NCBI GenBank assembly: GCA_030762895.1 | Contig: CM061063.1 | Span: 51,229,196-51,293,195 of the forward strand | Direction of reading: 5' to 3' | Source of the DNA: Sophora flavescens | Lineage: Eukaryota > Streptophyta > Magnoliopsida > Fabales > Fabaceae | Length of the DNA: 64,000 nucleotides | In this document: in pieces, positions 31,287 to 41,830 of the stretch | Position numbering within the stretch: the first letter of the stretch is position 1 | Layout: each line of letters begins with the position of its first letter | Program-made: the position numbers and the translations under genes | Notes under the pieces: generated by a model | Told to the model about the DNA's origin: nothing | Databases searched by the model: none | What the model saw: only the letters and a program-made list of their open reading frames with translations

Positions 31287-33590
31287 TCCAATAGTATTTC
31301 TTGTGTTCAATATTCGGTGTTGGTTAACAATGATGAAGTTGGCTCGGTTTTTCCAAGTAGAGGTCTCATGCAAGGTGATCCCCTTTCGCCATATCTCTTC
31401 ATCTTATGTGCCGAGGGACTTACTTCTCTTATTAGGAAAGCTGAGAATGCTGGTGTTATTCATGGTGCTCGGATTTGTAGGGGTGCACCTACTGTTTCCC
31501 ATCTTCTCTTCGCCGATGACAGATTCCTTTTCCTCAGGGCCTCGGTTAGAGAGTTTACAACTTTGAGGGATATCCTTACCACTTATGAGCTAGCTTCGGG
31601 GCAATCCATTAATCTCAAAAAATCGGAGGTGCTGTTTAGTTCTAATGTTGTCTTCAAGGAGAAAAGTTCTCTTTCCGGTATTCTTGGAGTTGCTCAGGCT
31701 TTAGGCTCAGGCAAGTATTTGGGGTTGCCGTCTATGGTTGGCAGGAATAGAAAGGCCACCTTTAGCTTCATCAAAGATAGAATTTGGCAGAAGATTAGTT
31801 CCTAGAAGAGCAAAACTCCCTCTGTGGCAGGAACAGAGGTCCTTATTAAGTCAGTAGCCCAGGCTATCCCTCCTATTGCATGAGCATGTATCTCATCCAT
31901 CCCTCCTTAGGTGATGAGATCAAACGCATGTTAAACTCCTTTTGGTGGGGAACGAGTTCGACTTCATCAAGCAAGATAAAATGGTTAAGTTAGGATAAAT
32001 TGTCGATGCCAAAAAGGTTTGGTGGCATGGGTTTCCGGAATCTTTATGCTTTCAACTTGGCTATGTTGGGTAAGCAGGCTTGGAAATTTATTTCCCACCC
32101 TCAAGCTCCTGTCTCTAGAATTTTCAAGGCAAAATATTTTCCGAACGTTGATTTCCTAGATGTTAGCCTTGGTCACAATCCATCTTATTGCTGGAGAAGT
32201 TTGCTGGAGTCAAAAACATTGCCCAAGGCTGGCGCAAGATGGCACATTAGAGATGGCCAGTCTATAAAAGTGTGGGCCCGGCCCTGGCTTCGGTCACCTG
32301 ATCACCCCAGTGTGATCCCTTCTCCCGACTCGGGCTCAATTGATTTGAATGTGTGTGACTTATGGCTCCCAAATTTGAATAGGTGGAATATTAACTTGCT
32401 ACAATTGCTCTTCAGCCCTAGCCAAGTGACTGTTATATTAGCCACACCCACCCCCATGCAGCAACGCATGATGCTCGTATTTGGCAGCCAAATTCCTCAG
32501 GTATGTACTCTGTTTGCAGTGCTTACCATATGGCTATTCACTCTCTTATTGATTCTTCTCGTCTCAAAAGTGATGGTAATTGGTTAAGGGTTTGGCAGCT
32601 CAAGGTCCCCCCCATGTGTGAAGCTCTTGTTATGGAGGGCTTGTAGAGACTGTTTACATAATAGAGCTCAGCTTCAATCCAAAGGAGTCTAGTGTCACCT
32701 CACTTGTGTCCATTGCAATGTGGACGTGGAGACAAATTGGCATGTTTTCGTGAGTTGTCCTATGGCAGAAGCTTGCTGGCAGGTCCAGGGTTTGTGGCAT
32801 GAATGTGTTCTAGCAACCCAAGGTGCATAATCTTTCAAAGACTGGTGTTTCAACCTCTTGAGTATTCTTCCAAGTGATAAAGGGGACTTGGCAGCCATCA
32901 CTATATGGTCCTTGTGGTGCAACAAGAATGATTTTCTTTGGAACCAGAGGGATTCACAGGTGCTTCAAATTTGTCAGAAAGCAGCTTGTCACCTTCAGGA
33001 GTGGAAACACACAAAGCAGTTGTGTGGTATGGCTGGTCCCTCTCTTGTGGACAACCATGCAGCAGCTTGGTCCCCACCCCCCCCCCCCCCCCCCCCAATG
33101 GATGGTTGGATTTCCTGTAGTGTGGATGCTTCTTTTGACAAAGCTTCAGGATATACAAGTTGGAGTATATGTCTTCATGACAGTTCCGGTAATTTCTTGG
33201 TTGCAAAAACGTCTTGGTCGTCTCCTAGCCTCCCAATTGCTGAAGGTGAAGCTCTCGACCTTTATCAGGTCATCCAGTGGGTGCTAGCTTGTGGTCTCCA
33301 TAATGTGGTAATTGAGACAGACAATAAAATAGTTGCAGATAATATTAATGGTCCTAGAGTGGATATTTCTTAGTTTGGTGTGACTATAAATGAGTGCCCT
33401 AGGCTTCTTTCTTTTTCTACAAACTCTAGAGTGAGTTTTATCAAGAGACAAGCCAACAAAATTGCTCACTCCCTTGCTAGGACAACTTTATCTAGTGCTA
33501 GTCCCCATATTTATCACTTTGTTCCTCTTTATATTGCTCCTTTGATACCCAATGAAATGAAGTAAGCTAGTTAATTTTAAAAAAAAAACT
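31287..33590 (+). mobile_element. 5'-truncated LINE (L1-type non-LTR retrotransposon)
   Basis: The element starts inside the RT domain. GLMQGDPLSPYLFILCAEGL near 31360 and HLLFADDRFLFLRA near 31500 (FADD catalytic block) are diagnostic. The region downstream (32000-32460) keeps RFGGMGFRNLYAFNLAMLGK and the Trp-rich LINE C-terminal region. A plant LINE-type RNase H lies at 33105-33373 (CSVDASFDKASG, EGEALDLYQVIQW, IETDNKIVADNI). Stops and frameshifts near 31806, 31880 and 32587-32860 disable it. An A-rich tail occurs at about 33576-33588. No convincing target-site duplication was found. Confidence 0.85.
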
Positions 33591-34833
33591 TAAACAGTGA
33601 ATGCAATAGGGATCCAACATTGATTAGCTGGAACAGTGACATGTCACAATATAAAAATAACAAAAAAGTTGGGCATAGTAAAAAAAAAACAGAGAGAGTA
33701 AATTGTCTGTCATCACTTTAAGGCTTCATCGTATTTTTAGTTCTCCTTTAATTGAAGATTTGAGGGTTCTTACATAAGTACCGATTACTTACAGAAGCAA
33801 CTCTTATAGATAACTTATGTCTATCCAAGCTTACTCCAATAATGTAATTGTGTAAGGAACAATTACTTAGCTCTATGCAATCCTTAACCAACTCCCTTTG
33901 AATATCCTCTAAGTATGCTTATCTGATTTGTGAGTATCTTTACTATACTAAACTGAATTTATATAAGTCATTACATTCAATTTTTAATTTAATTTATCGA
34001 TATTCAGTATTTTCTATGATTCAAATTTATTTAAAAATAATCAATTTTTAGAATTATGAATTCCCAAAATAAATAATAAAATTCTAAAATAATAATTTTA
34101 AGGCGAATTCTTCGATACCTAAACAATAATTTGGATAATTTTTTGGGATTTGATTTTACCACCCCTTAAATTACTATTTCCACCTCTCTTATCCTTCAAA
34201 CTTTTTTTATTCCCTAAATATCCCTTTTAACCCTCACCCTTTATTCAACTCACCCATCCAACCCACCCCATTCTCTCTCTTTTTTTTCCTTCATAATCAA
34301 ATCCCTTATTACGTTCTCCGCTTATAATTGAATATACCGACATTTTTTTTGCCAATTTTACTTGGATGACTCAATGACTTATAAGCACCACTACACATGA
34401 CCATCAAAAACATTACATTGCAATCTGAAACTGAAAGACAACAACATTGTGTCCACCGAAGTGCCTTAAAACCACCAGACCTCCCACCCTTTCAATTGAA
34501 TGAGATTGCTACCAAGAAGGCTTTGAGATCACTCCTCTATATCCCTCTCTCTCTCGCATATTGTCTGAATAAGAGGGATATATTGAAAGTGGTTAACAAT
34601 GTATCTGATATTTCGAAGAAAAAAAAAGGTTGACAATAAGGGTTTTTTTTTATACATGAAAATGCAGGAATTCAGATTGATACTTACGGAATCAAATGCA
34701 GACAAAATCAACATCTTACAGAAAAAAATAATTTTTTTCGTAAGTATCAATTTTTGGATACTTACGAAAATTTTATTTCTGTAACAAAGAAAAAGTAAAG
34801 GAATGCATCTTTGTCTCGTCACTCGCCGCTTCG
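33591..34833. other. AT-rich intergenic DNA, no gene seen
   Basis: Nothing protein-like is recognised. Repeated TACTTACG words in alternating orientation near 34680-34770 could form small hairpins. The rest is A/T-rich, with poly-T and poly-A runs. Confidence 0.5.
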
Positions 34834-34838
34834 TCGTT

Positions 34839-35031
34839 TATTGGTGGAAAGAGTTTATGAAAAAGTAGAATTATTTATTAAAAATGCTTAATATCCAATA
34901 CAATAGAAAGGGGTTTATATAACACCTGCTTAACAAACTAACCAAAAATAATGGATCTAACTGACTAACAAACTAACCAAAAATAATGGATCTAATTAAG
35001 AAAAACTAATTAAATACAATTAACTCTAATA
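34839..35031 (-). repeat. 3' LTR of copia element 1
   Basis: 193 bp, on the minus strand beginning TATTAGAGTTAATTG and ending CTTTCCACCAATA. It matches 39609-39801 except for three bases near 34923, 34964 and 34968. Confidence 0.93.
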
Positions 35032-35038
35032 GCCCCCC

Positions 35039-38000
35039 TCAAGCTGGAGAATGTATACATTTCATTCCCAGCTTGGTTATAAAATCGTGAAATGGAGTAG
35101 AGTCAAGAGCCTTGGTGAACATGTCGGCTAGTTGAGCTGCACTTGTAATGGGGAGAAGATGAAAAAGCTTGGCTTTGAGGTAGTCACGGACAACATGACA
35201 GTCAAGTTTGATATGCTTAGTCCGCTCATGAAATGATGTGTTGGAAGCAATATGTCTAGCGGATTGACTATCACAATACAACAAGCTAGGTTGAATGAAG
35301 GAAATCTGGAATTCCTGAAGGAGATATGTCAACCATTTGAGCTCACAAGTAGTGGAGGCAAGAGCTCTGTATTCAGCTTCAGAGGAAGATCTGGAGATGG
35401 TGGCTTGCTTTTTGGATTTCCAAGAAATGATGGAAGAGCCAAGAAAAATACAATAACCGGTGACTGATTTTCGGGTATCCGAGCATGTTGCCCAATCTGA
35501 ATCGCTGAAGCCTTTGAGCTGAAGAGTGGAATCACATGGGTAAAATAGGCCTTTGGCTGGTGATCCTTTAAGATAGCGGAGAATGCGGATAGCAGCGTCG
35601 TGATGCAAATGAGTGGGACGGGCCATGAATTGGCTAAGCTGCTGAACAGAAAAACTCAAGTCAGGGCGTGTAGTAGTTAAGTAAAGGAGCTTACCGATGA
35701 GTTGTCTATAAGGAGTAGGATCAGGAAGAACATTACCAGTATCAGCACTTAGCCGAGAGCCCTTTGCAATAGGAGAGGCAGCAGGTTTTGCAGCCAATAA
35801 ACCATATTGATCTAAGATGTCTAATGCATATTTACGTTGACAAATATGAATACCTTGATTAGAACGAGCAATTTCAACGCCCAGAAAATATTTTAAAGGA
35901 CCTAAATCTTTGATTTTAAAAGTAGAATGCAAAAGTGTTTTTATGAGCTCAGTGTCATGAATATCATTACCTGCAAGAACTAAGTCATCTACATAAATTA
36001 GTAAAACAGTGAATGTAGTTTTAGAAGATTTGATGAATAAAGAACAATCGGAATTGGATTGAGAGAAACCATGTGAAATCAAGAATGAAGACAAGCGAGC
36101 AAACCATTGACGACTAGATTGTTTTAAGCCATAAAGAGATTTAAGTAACTTACAAACTTGGTTAGGTTTAGGTGTAGAAAGACCTGGAGGGGGTTGCATA
36201 TAAACTTCATCATCTAAGCTACCATGCAAAAAGGCGTTATGCACATCTAGTTGATGAAGAAACCAATTTTGGGATGATGCTATGGCTAATAAAAGTCTAA
36301 TTGTGGTGACTTTAGCAACTGGAGAATAAGTGTCAAAATAATATAATCCTTCAATTTGATTGAAGCTCTTAGCAACTAAACGGGCTTTATACCTTTCAAT
36401 GGTTCCATCGGCCTTAGATTTAGTCCGATAGACCCATTTACATCCTATTGCAACTTTATTGTGAGGAAGCTCAGTAAAAATCCAAGTATTGTTAAAGTGC
36501 AGTGCATTGAGCTCGGAATGCATTACCTGGAGCCAATGGTCATGCTTGATGGCCTGCTTATAAGTGACAGGGTCAGTATGTGTAGTGATTGTGAGTGTAT
36601 AGTGTAAATGAGCAGGAGATAACTTAGAATAAGACAGAACATTGGATAATGGATATCGAATGGATGGATTGATGTTGGAAGAAAGAGTGTTACAATGGAA
36701 TTCTTGTAAATAAGAAGGAGTATGTCGAGTTCTTACAGATCTTCTTAAAGGGGCAGCAGCTTCTGTGGAAGGAATGTGAACAGGGGCAGGAAGAGAATTG
36801 TTAGCAGAGTGAGCAGGGGTAGGAAGTGAATTATCAGCAGAGTGATTGTTAGGAGTAGAAGGCTCAAAATTAGTATGCAATGGTGGTGATTGTGCAGCAG
36901 GTATATTGTGCAAATGAGGTAAAGATGGTGAGTCAGAAACAGAATCAAAAAGGAAGGAGAAATCAGTATGTGGAGATGCATAAGTGGGATGCAAAGAATA
37001 AGGTGTAGACATGAAAGGAAAAGATGTTTCATAAAAAATGACATTTCTGGAAATAAAGAAGTCATGAGTATGCAAATCAAAAAGAATATAACCTTTAGTT
37101 CCGGGCTTGAAGCCTAAAAAGATAGACTTGCGGGCCCTAGGACCAAGTTTATGTCTATGGTTGGTAAGAGTAGAGGCAAAGGCGAGGCAGCCAAAGACTC
37201 TAAGATCTTTAAGGTTAGGAGGGGTGTTATGTAACATCTCATAAGGAGATTTATTATTTAAAACTGGACTAGGGAGCCGATTTATTAAATGAATAGAGTG
37301 ACATAAGGCATAGTTCCAAAAAGTTTTAGGCAAACAAGATTGAAGGAGCAATGCCCGGGTTACATTAAGTAAGTGTCTATGTTTCCTCTCAACAACAGAA
37401 TTTTGTTGAGGGGTTTCCACACAAGAGGTTTGGTGGATAATCCCAAGAGAGGAGTAGTAAGAGGGCAGCAGGAACTCTTTACCATTATCGGTTCTAATGA
37501 TTTTTACCTTAGCAGAAAATTGTGTAGAAACAATGTTTAAGAAATGAAAAATGCAGTGTCTTGTGTCAGCTTTAGTTTTAAGTAAATAAACCCAAGTGTA
37601 ACGACTGTAATCATCAACAATGGTCAAAAAATAATGGTGATTTTGAATAGATGCAATGCTAAGAGGACCCCAAATGTCCATATGTAAAAGTGAAAAAGGA
37701 TGCAGAGATGATGAATCACTTTGTGAAAAAGGTAATCTTGCTTGTTTAGCATAATGGCAGCAGTCACAGATCAATTTTTTATTAAAGCTAATGTAAGAAA
37801 AAACATTACAAAGATGTTGTAAAACAGTGGAAGAGGGATGACCTAAGCGAAAATGCCATAAGTCAAAAGAAGTAGATGGCATTTGGCTAGTATTGTTAAC
37901 TAAGCTAAAGGACTTATTGAAGTTTTTGAAAGATGCAGGAATCCCATGAAAGATGTACAGATTGTTATGAACCTCAGCTTGCCCAATCATTCTCAGGGTA

Positions 38001-38290
38001 GACCGATCCTGTATAATGCAAGAAGTAGAAGTTAAGAGTAATTGGCATGCAAGAGAAGTGGTGAGTTGATTAATGGAAATGAGATTAAAATGAAATTCGG
38101 GAATGTAAAGAACATTGGTGAGGAAAAAATCATTATTAAAGAGAATAGAGCCTGAGTACTTGGCATAAAGTATTGTACCATTAGGAAGCTTAACAGAAAT
38201 TGGGGCAATCCTTTTGTGTGTGGTGAAACATTCAAAATAAGGACATATATGGTTACTTGCTCCAGAATCTAGGATCCAAGTAAAAAAAGA
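35039..38290 (-). CDS. Copia pol polyprotein: protease, integrase, RT, RNase H
   Basis: The frame is open without a stop from about 38290 to the terminator just before the PPT. Protease: WILDSGASNHI near 38275-38245. GAG-pre-integrase finger: HFRLGH ... CDCCHYAK near 37850-37755. Integrase core acids: HMDIWGPLS, IIRTDNGKEF and PQQNSVVERKH (37690-37380). RT: WVYRTKSKADGTIERYKARL near 36440, QLDVHNAFLHG near 36250 and YVDDLVLAGND near 35995. RNase H: SDSDWATCSDTRKSVTGY, SSSEAEYRAL and LYCDSQSARHIA (35510-35260). The first ATG in this frame is internal (37990), so expression needs fusion to gag. The enzymes look complete. Confidence 0.9.
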   Translation of the reverse strand, partial: SFFTWILDSGASNHICPYFECFTTHKRIAPISVKLPNGTILYAKYSGSILFNNDFFLTNVLYIPEFHFNLISINQLTTSLACQLLLTSTSCIIQDRSTLRMIGQAEVHNNLYIFHGIPASFKNFNKSFSLVNNTSQMPSTSFDLWHFRLGHPSSTVLQHLCNVFSYISFNKKLICDCCHYAKQARLPFSQSDSSSLHPFSLLHMDIWGPLSIASIQNHHYFLTIVDDYSRYTWVYLLKTKADTRHCIFHFLNIVSTQFSAKVKIIRTDNGKEFLLPSYYSSLGIIHQTSCVETPQQNSVVERKHRHLLNVTRALLLQSCLPKTFWNYALCHSIHLINRLPSPVLNNKSPYEMLHNTPPNLKDLRVFGCLAFASTLTNHRHKLGPRARKSIFLGFKPGTKGYILFDLHTHDFFISRNVIFYETSFPFMSTPYSLHPTYASPHTDFSFLFDSVSDSPSLPHLHNIPAAQSPPLHTNFEPSTPNNHSADNSLPTPAHSANNSLPAPVHIPSTEAAAPLRRSVRTRHTPSYLQEFHCNTLSSNINPSIRYPLSNVLSYSKLSPAHLHYTLTITTHTDPVTYKQAIKHDHWLQVMHSELNALHFNNTWIFTELPHNKVAIGCKWVYRTKSKADGTIERYKARLVAKSFNQIEGLYYFDTYSPVAKVTTIRLLLAIASSQNWFLHQLDVHNAFLHGSLDDEVYMQPPPGLSTPKPNQVCKLLKSLYGLKQSSRQWFARLSSFLISHGFSQSNSDCSLFIKSSKTTFTVLLIYVDDLVLAGNDIHDTELIKTLLHSTFKIKDLGPLKYFLGVEIARSNQGIHICQRKYALDILDQYGLLAAKPAASPIAKGSRLSADTGNVLPDPTPYRQLIGKLLYLTTTRPDLSFSVQQLSQFMARPTHLHHDAAIRILRYLKGSPAKGLFYPCDSTLQLKGFSDSDWATCSDTRKSVTGYCIFLGSSIISWKSKKQATISRSSSEAEYRALASTTCELKWLTYLLQEFQISFIQPSLLYCDSQSARHIASNTSFHERTKHIKLDCHVVRDYLKAKLFHLLPITSAAQLADMFTKALDSTPFHDFITKLGMKCIHSPA

Positions 38291-39492
38291 GAGACATATT
38301 TACCTGATTTAGCAACACCTGAAACCATATGATGATGGTTGTCTGGTGGGGTTGGCTTACTCACATTATTCACTGCTGAATGAGAATCATGTCTTGAAGA
38401 ATGAAGGAGTTGAAGCAGAGATTGGTATTCATCCTTTGAAAGGGAATATGAGGGCTCGGTTTGGACCACTCGAGAAGGTGTGGCAGGATACTCAATCCGA
38501 GGAATCTCATTGGATGCAGCCAACTGAGGAGAAGAATTTGTTGTTCTTGTGCGATACCCAGGTGGAAAACCATGCTTGAAATAGCATGTATCTATTGTAT
38601 GATTGGTGCGGTTGCAATGGGTACACAACATTTGAGATCGAGAATTGGTACGGCCCTTACCTCGTCCTTGGGACTGATTACCACAACCCTGAGTGGAATT
38701 AGAGGCGATTAGGGCTGTGGAATCAGGTAAAATTGGGGGTTTGCGTTCTTGTTGAAGAACCATAGAGTAGGTTTCACTGATCGAAGGTAAGGAGTTCATG
38801 ATGAGAATTTGGCTTTGAATGGGTTGATACGTCTCATTTAGACCTTTCAAGAAACAAATCACGTGTTCTTTATCCTTATATTGCTGGACAGATTTACTCA
38901 AATCACAGGTACATGGATGGGTGCAAGAACAAGAAGGGGTTGGGCGCAAAAACTCAAGTTCGTCCCAGACAATTTTCATATTTGTGGAGAATGTAGATAA
39001 AGAACGCTCACCCTGTTTCATGGAGTGAAGTTCTTGCAGTAGATCAGACATGCGGAAGTGATTCCCTCGGGTGAAGCGAATCTGGAGATCAAGCCACAAA
39101 TCCCTAGCGGTGTCGAAGGAAGCTGTGCTCTGAGAAATCTGTGGGGATAGTGTTCGTGTGATCCAAGAGACCACCATATGATTGCAACGTTGCCATGCAT
39201 CGAACAAAAGATCGGTTGGAGCTGGCGCAGAAAGGGAACCGTTGATGAATTTAAGCTTGTTCTTGGAAGAAAGAGCACGGATCATCGCGCGACTCCGGTG
39301 GTAGTAGTTTTCACCATGAAGGGGCGGTTGAATGAGAACGTATCGTGGGTTTTCACCAGGGTGAAGAAAGAACGGGCTTGATGGGTTCTGGGATGGGTCG
39401 GGTGATTCTGGTTGAGGCGGCGCTGGTGGTGGATCGGTGTTGGAGCCAGTGTGGATGGTAGATTTGGGGCTTTCGACGGGGGTATCGGCCAT
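38269..39492 (-). CDS. Copia gag
   Basis: ATG 39492 opens 407 codons. An N-terminal retrotransposon region (FLHPGENPRYVLIQPPL, then the UBN2-type gag core around residues 60-230) is followed by a CCHC zinc knuckle, CTHCNRTNHTIDTC, near 38625-38584, and a Ser/His-rich tail. The frame ends at TAG 38269, just after a T7 run (38288-38282 on the minus strand), where a one-base change enters the pol frame at the protease. ATG 39492 is the first ATG after the PBS on the minus strand that gives a protein. Confidence 0.88.
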   Translation of the reverse strand: MADTPVESPKSTIHTGSNTDPPPAPPQPESPDPSQNPSSPFFLHPGENPRYVLIQPPLHGENYYHRSRAMIRALSSKNKLKFINGSLSAPAPTDLLFDAWQRCNHMVVSWITRTLSPQISQSTASFDTARDLWLDLQIRFTRGNHFRMSDLLQELHSMKQGERSLSTFSTNMKIVWDELEFLRPTPSCSCTHPCTCDLSKSVQQYKDKEHVICFLKGLNETYQPIQSQILIMNSLPSISETYSMVLQQERKPPILPDSTALIASNSTQGCGNQSQGRGKGRTNSRSQMLCTHCNRTNHTIDTCYFKHGFPPGYRTRTTNSSPQLAASNEIPRIEYPATPSRVVQTEPSYSLSKDEYQSLLQLLHSSRHDSHSAVNNVSKPTPPDNHHHMVSGVAKSGKYVSLFLLGS

Positions 39493-39608
39493 GAAAGCAG
39501 AGATGAAGAAGGAAAAAAAATAGGCAGAGACAATGGTTTATGAAAGCAGAGATGAAGAAGGAAATGCGGAAGCAATGGGTTAAGAGGGAGGAATGAAGAC
39601 TGATACCG

Positions 39609-39801
39609 TATTGGTGGAAAGAGTTTATGAAAAAGTAGAATTATTTATTAAAAATGCTTAATATCCAATACAATAGAAAGGGGTTTATATAACACATGCT
39701 TAACAAACTAACCAAAAATAATGGATCTAACTGATTAATAAACTAACCAAAAATAATGGATCTAATTAAGAAAAACTAATTAAATACAATTAACTCTAAT
39801 A
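39609..39801 (-). repeat. 5' LTR of copia element 1
   Basis: 193 bp, matching 34839-35031. The PBS-like CGGTATCAG follows directly on the minus strand. The flanking TSD TCGTT is at 39802-39806. Confidence 0.93.
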
Positions 39802-39806
39802 TCGTT

Positions 39807-41790
39807 GATCCCCTCTTCCTCCTCGCAGGTGTACCTCGCATGTTGGATGTTGCATCTTGCCTTGAGAAGAAAGGAAGATCGGAAGAAAAATGATGGGTTA
39901 AAGAAAACCCAAACTTGTTGTGTCTGGCGGTGAATCTGGGTTAAAGAAAATAATGGGAAGAGAAGGAGGTGAGAGGAGGTGAGAAGGAGGTGGTCCAGCC
40001 GTCCAGATAAAGAAAGATGAAAACATTGGGACTAGGTCTACGAATACTAGGTAGTGGGTAAGTGGGGTTAGGGGTAAAAGTGACTGATAAAGCATTAAAA
40101 ATATTTAAAGTTAAAGGTGGGAATATCGAGTCCCTTGCTTATGCGGTTCAATCAGTATTGGCCCAATCGATTTTTGATATTTTTGGTTGCTGGATGGAAT
40201 TGTGGTAGGTATGGGATACTCTTATAGAGGAATTTCTGAAGTGGATGTTCGTGGTACAAGGTCCTTTTCATTCTCAAATTATGTGGGAACTGATTATCAA
40301 AGTGGCTGGTTTGATGTGGCTAAATCTGGTTATTTGTTGCCTTTAGTTCTAAAGAATTTTGAAGGTAGTCTATCTGCAGTTTTTGGGTGTACAGTTTCCG
40401 GTAAAAAATCTGAAGGCTGTCTCTCTACAGTTTTTGGGGGTTCAGTTTTAGGGGTTTAATGGGTTTAATAGGGGTTTATTTTGATGGAAGAACATTATAT
40501 GTACTGTGTTAATAGTTTATGATGCAATATGAAATTTACATTGGCTTCGATTTGTATGGTTCCTCTTGTATATGGGTTAGAGTATTTCTAGTACTCTAAA
40601 TCAATTTACAATAAGTTTATCCAAAAAAAAAAAAGTATCGACCAACTCATTTGTGTATTCTGATATATAATGTGTTTGTTATTGCTCATTTTACTAAAAA
40701 AAAATCATTTTTAACTGAATAATCAATTTTTAAAACTTTTAGTGTGTTTTTCTTTTGCTTTTGAAAATAATGAAAAGCAGAAAAAAAAATCATGGGTTAA
40801 TATAAAAAGCAACTTTCGTTAACTTTTGGAAAAAAATATATTTTTATAACTAACTGTTGTTTAAAAAAATAATTTTTTTATTATAAACAAACATAAATCT
40901 GTTTTTGCTTTTCTTTAAAATCTATAAAAATAATTACTAAATTATTTTATATCAAAATCATTTATTTTTTAATCTTAAACAAACGGGCTCTTAATGTTAA
41001 TGTTTTTTGATTTTGCAAAATGATATATACTTGAATCTAAAGTTGCAAAGAGTCCTTACTTGTAATTTTATTGCTGCACTAAAGTTCCTTTGGGCCATAG
41101 TTAAAATTGAAAGTTGAAAGGAGTAGTAAATGAGTTGACCACTATTGATTGAGCTGATTTAATTAATATAAAGGATAATTAGGCTCACATAGTGTACAAG
41201 GCTCAATAGGGTGAGCAGTTAGGTCAAAAATGGCTGACAACTTATAATAGGTTAGTGCTCTCCCCTCTAGCCTAGACTTGGAAATCGTGCCTCCCTTAGC
41301 CGTCAGCTAGCACAAGACGATTTGCTCCGACACCCATTTGCTCACGTGGACCGAGTAGAGGTGCAACCCCTTTGTGGCATCGGTGATCGAAAATCAAAGT
41401 ACGTTATCGCCCTTTGTAATTCATAGGGATGATTTTTCTTCCGCCTTGAGATTTGATTTTAAAATATGATAATCTCATAAAAACCCAATAAAATAATTTG
41501 GGTAAAAGTTATCCAAAATATTACTTGGCCATTAGAGAATCCCCTGATTTTAATTCGTAAGATATACTACATCCGGATTCAATTATAAGCAAAAAATAAT
41601 TAATTTTATACTTATTAAGGAAGTTAATTAATTTAGTTTAATTATCTTGATTTATATAAAAAATGAGTTATAATTACTAAACTACCATTTAATTATCTAG
41701 GGAATATGCAATGTTCTTGAAAAAGTAAAAGAAAAATTTATTTGATTGGTTAATTTTCTAGATTTTTAGAATACTTACGTTGAGTTATTA
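39807..41790. other. Intergenic DNA with decayed repeats
   Basis: An open stretch of 90 codons at 40187-40459 (plus) has no recognisable domain and contains a short internal duplication (CTCTCTACAGTTTTTGGGGG and a related copy before it), so it is not called a gene. An A12 tract at 40623 follows sequence resembling a retroposon tail. AAACAAACGGGCTC near 40978 resembles a MITE terminus, but no partner end was confirmed. The rest shows no recognisable feature. Confidence 0.4.
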
Positions 41791-41791
41791 A

Positions 41792-41830
41792 CTAGTATTA
41801 ATGACCCGTGCAACGCACGGTGAGAAAAGA
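41792..41830 (-). mobile_element. Probable Helitron 3' terminus
   Basis: On the minus strand, a hairpin CCGTGC-GTT-GCACGG (about 41821-41807) is followed after about 11 bases by CTAG (41795-41792) and then T. A short GC hairpin a few bases before a terminal CTAG, inserted next to T, is the standard 3' end of plant Helitrons. The 5' end, TC preceded by A, would lie to the right but was not located. Confidence 0.5.

Larger units (their letters stand above)
34839..39801 (-). mobile_element. Ty1/copia LTR retrotransposon, young and nearly intact
   Basis: The element is 4963 bp on the minus strand, with 193-bp LTRs at 39609-39801 (5') and 34839-35031 (3'). TSD TCGTT lies at 34834-34838 and 39802-39806. 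On the minus strand the PBS CGGTATCAG (39608-39600) abuts the 5' LTR and the PPT GAGGGGGGC (35040-35032) abuts the 3' LTR. The two LTRs differ at only 3 of 193 positions by eye. Gag and pol are separated by a single one-base frame change in a T7 run. The protein order PRO-INT-RT-RH is that of Ty1/copia. Confidence 0.95.

Noticed and set aside
32858..33373. Host RNase H-like protein gene
   Set aside because: It is the C-terminal RNase H of the LINE whose RT lies just upstream and it ends near the LINE poly-A tail.
31287..33590. CAATAG flanks as a LINE target-site duplication
   Set aside because: Only about six bases are shared with mismatched surroundings; chance match likely.
34397..34633. 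78-codon ORF on the plus strand
   Set aside because: No recognised domain, low-complexity end, AT-rich surroundings and no promoter or splice evidence.
40187..40459. 90-codon ORF on the plus strand
   Set aside because: No recognised domain and an internal short duplication; not enough to call a gene.
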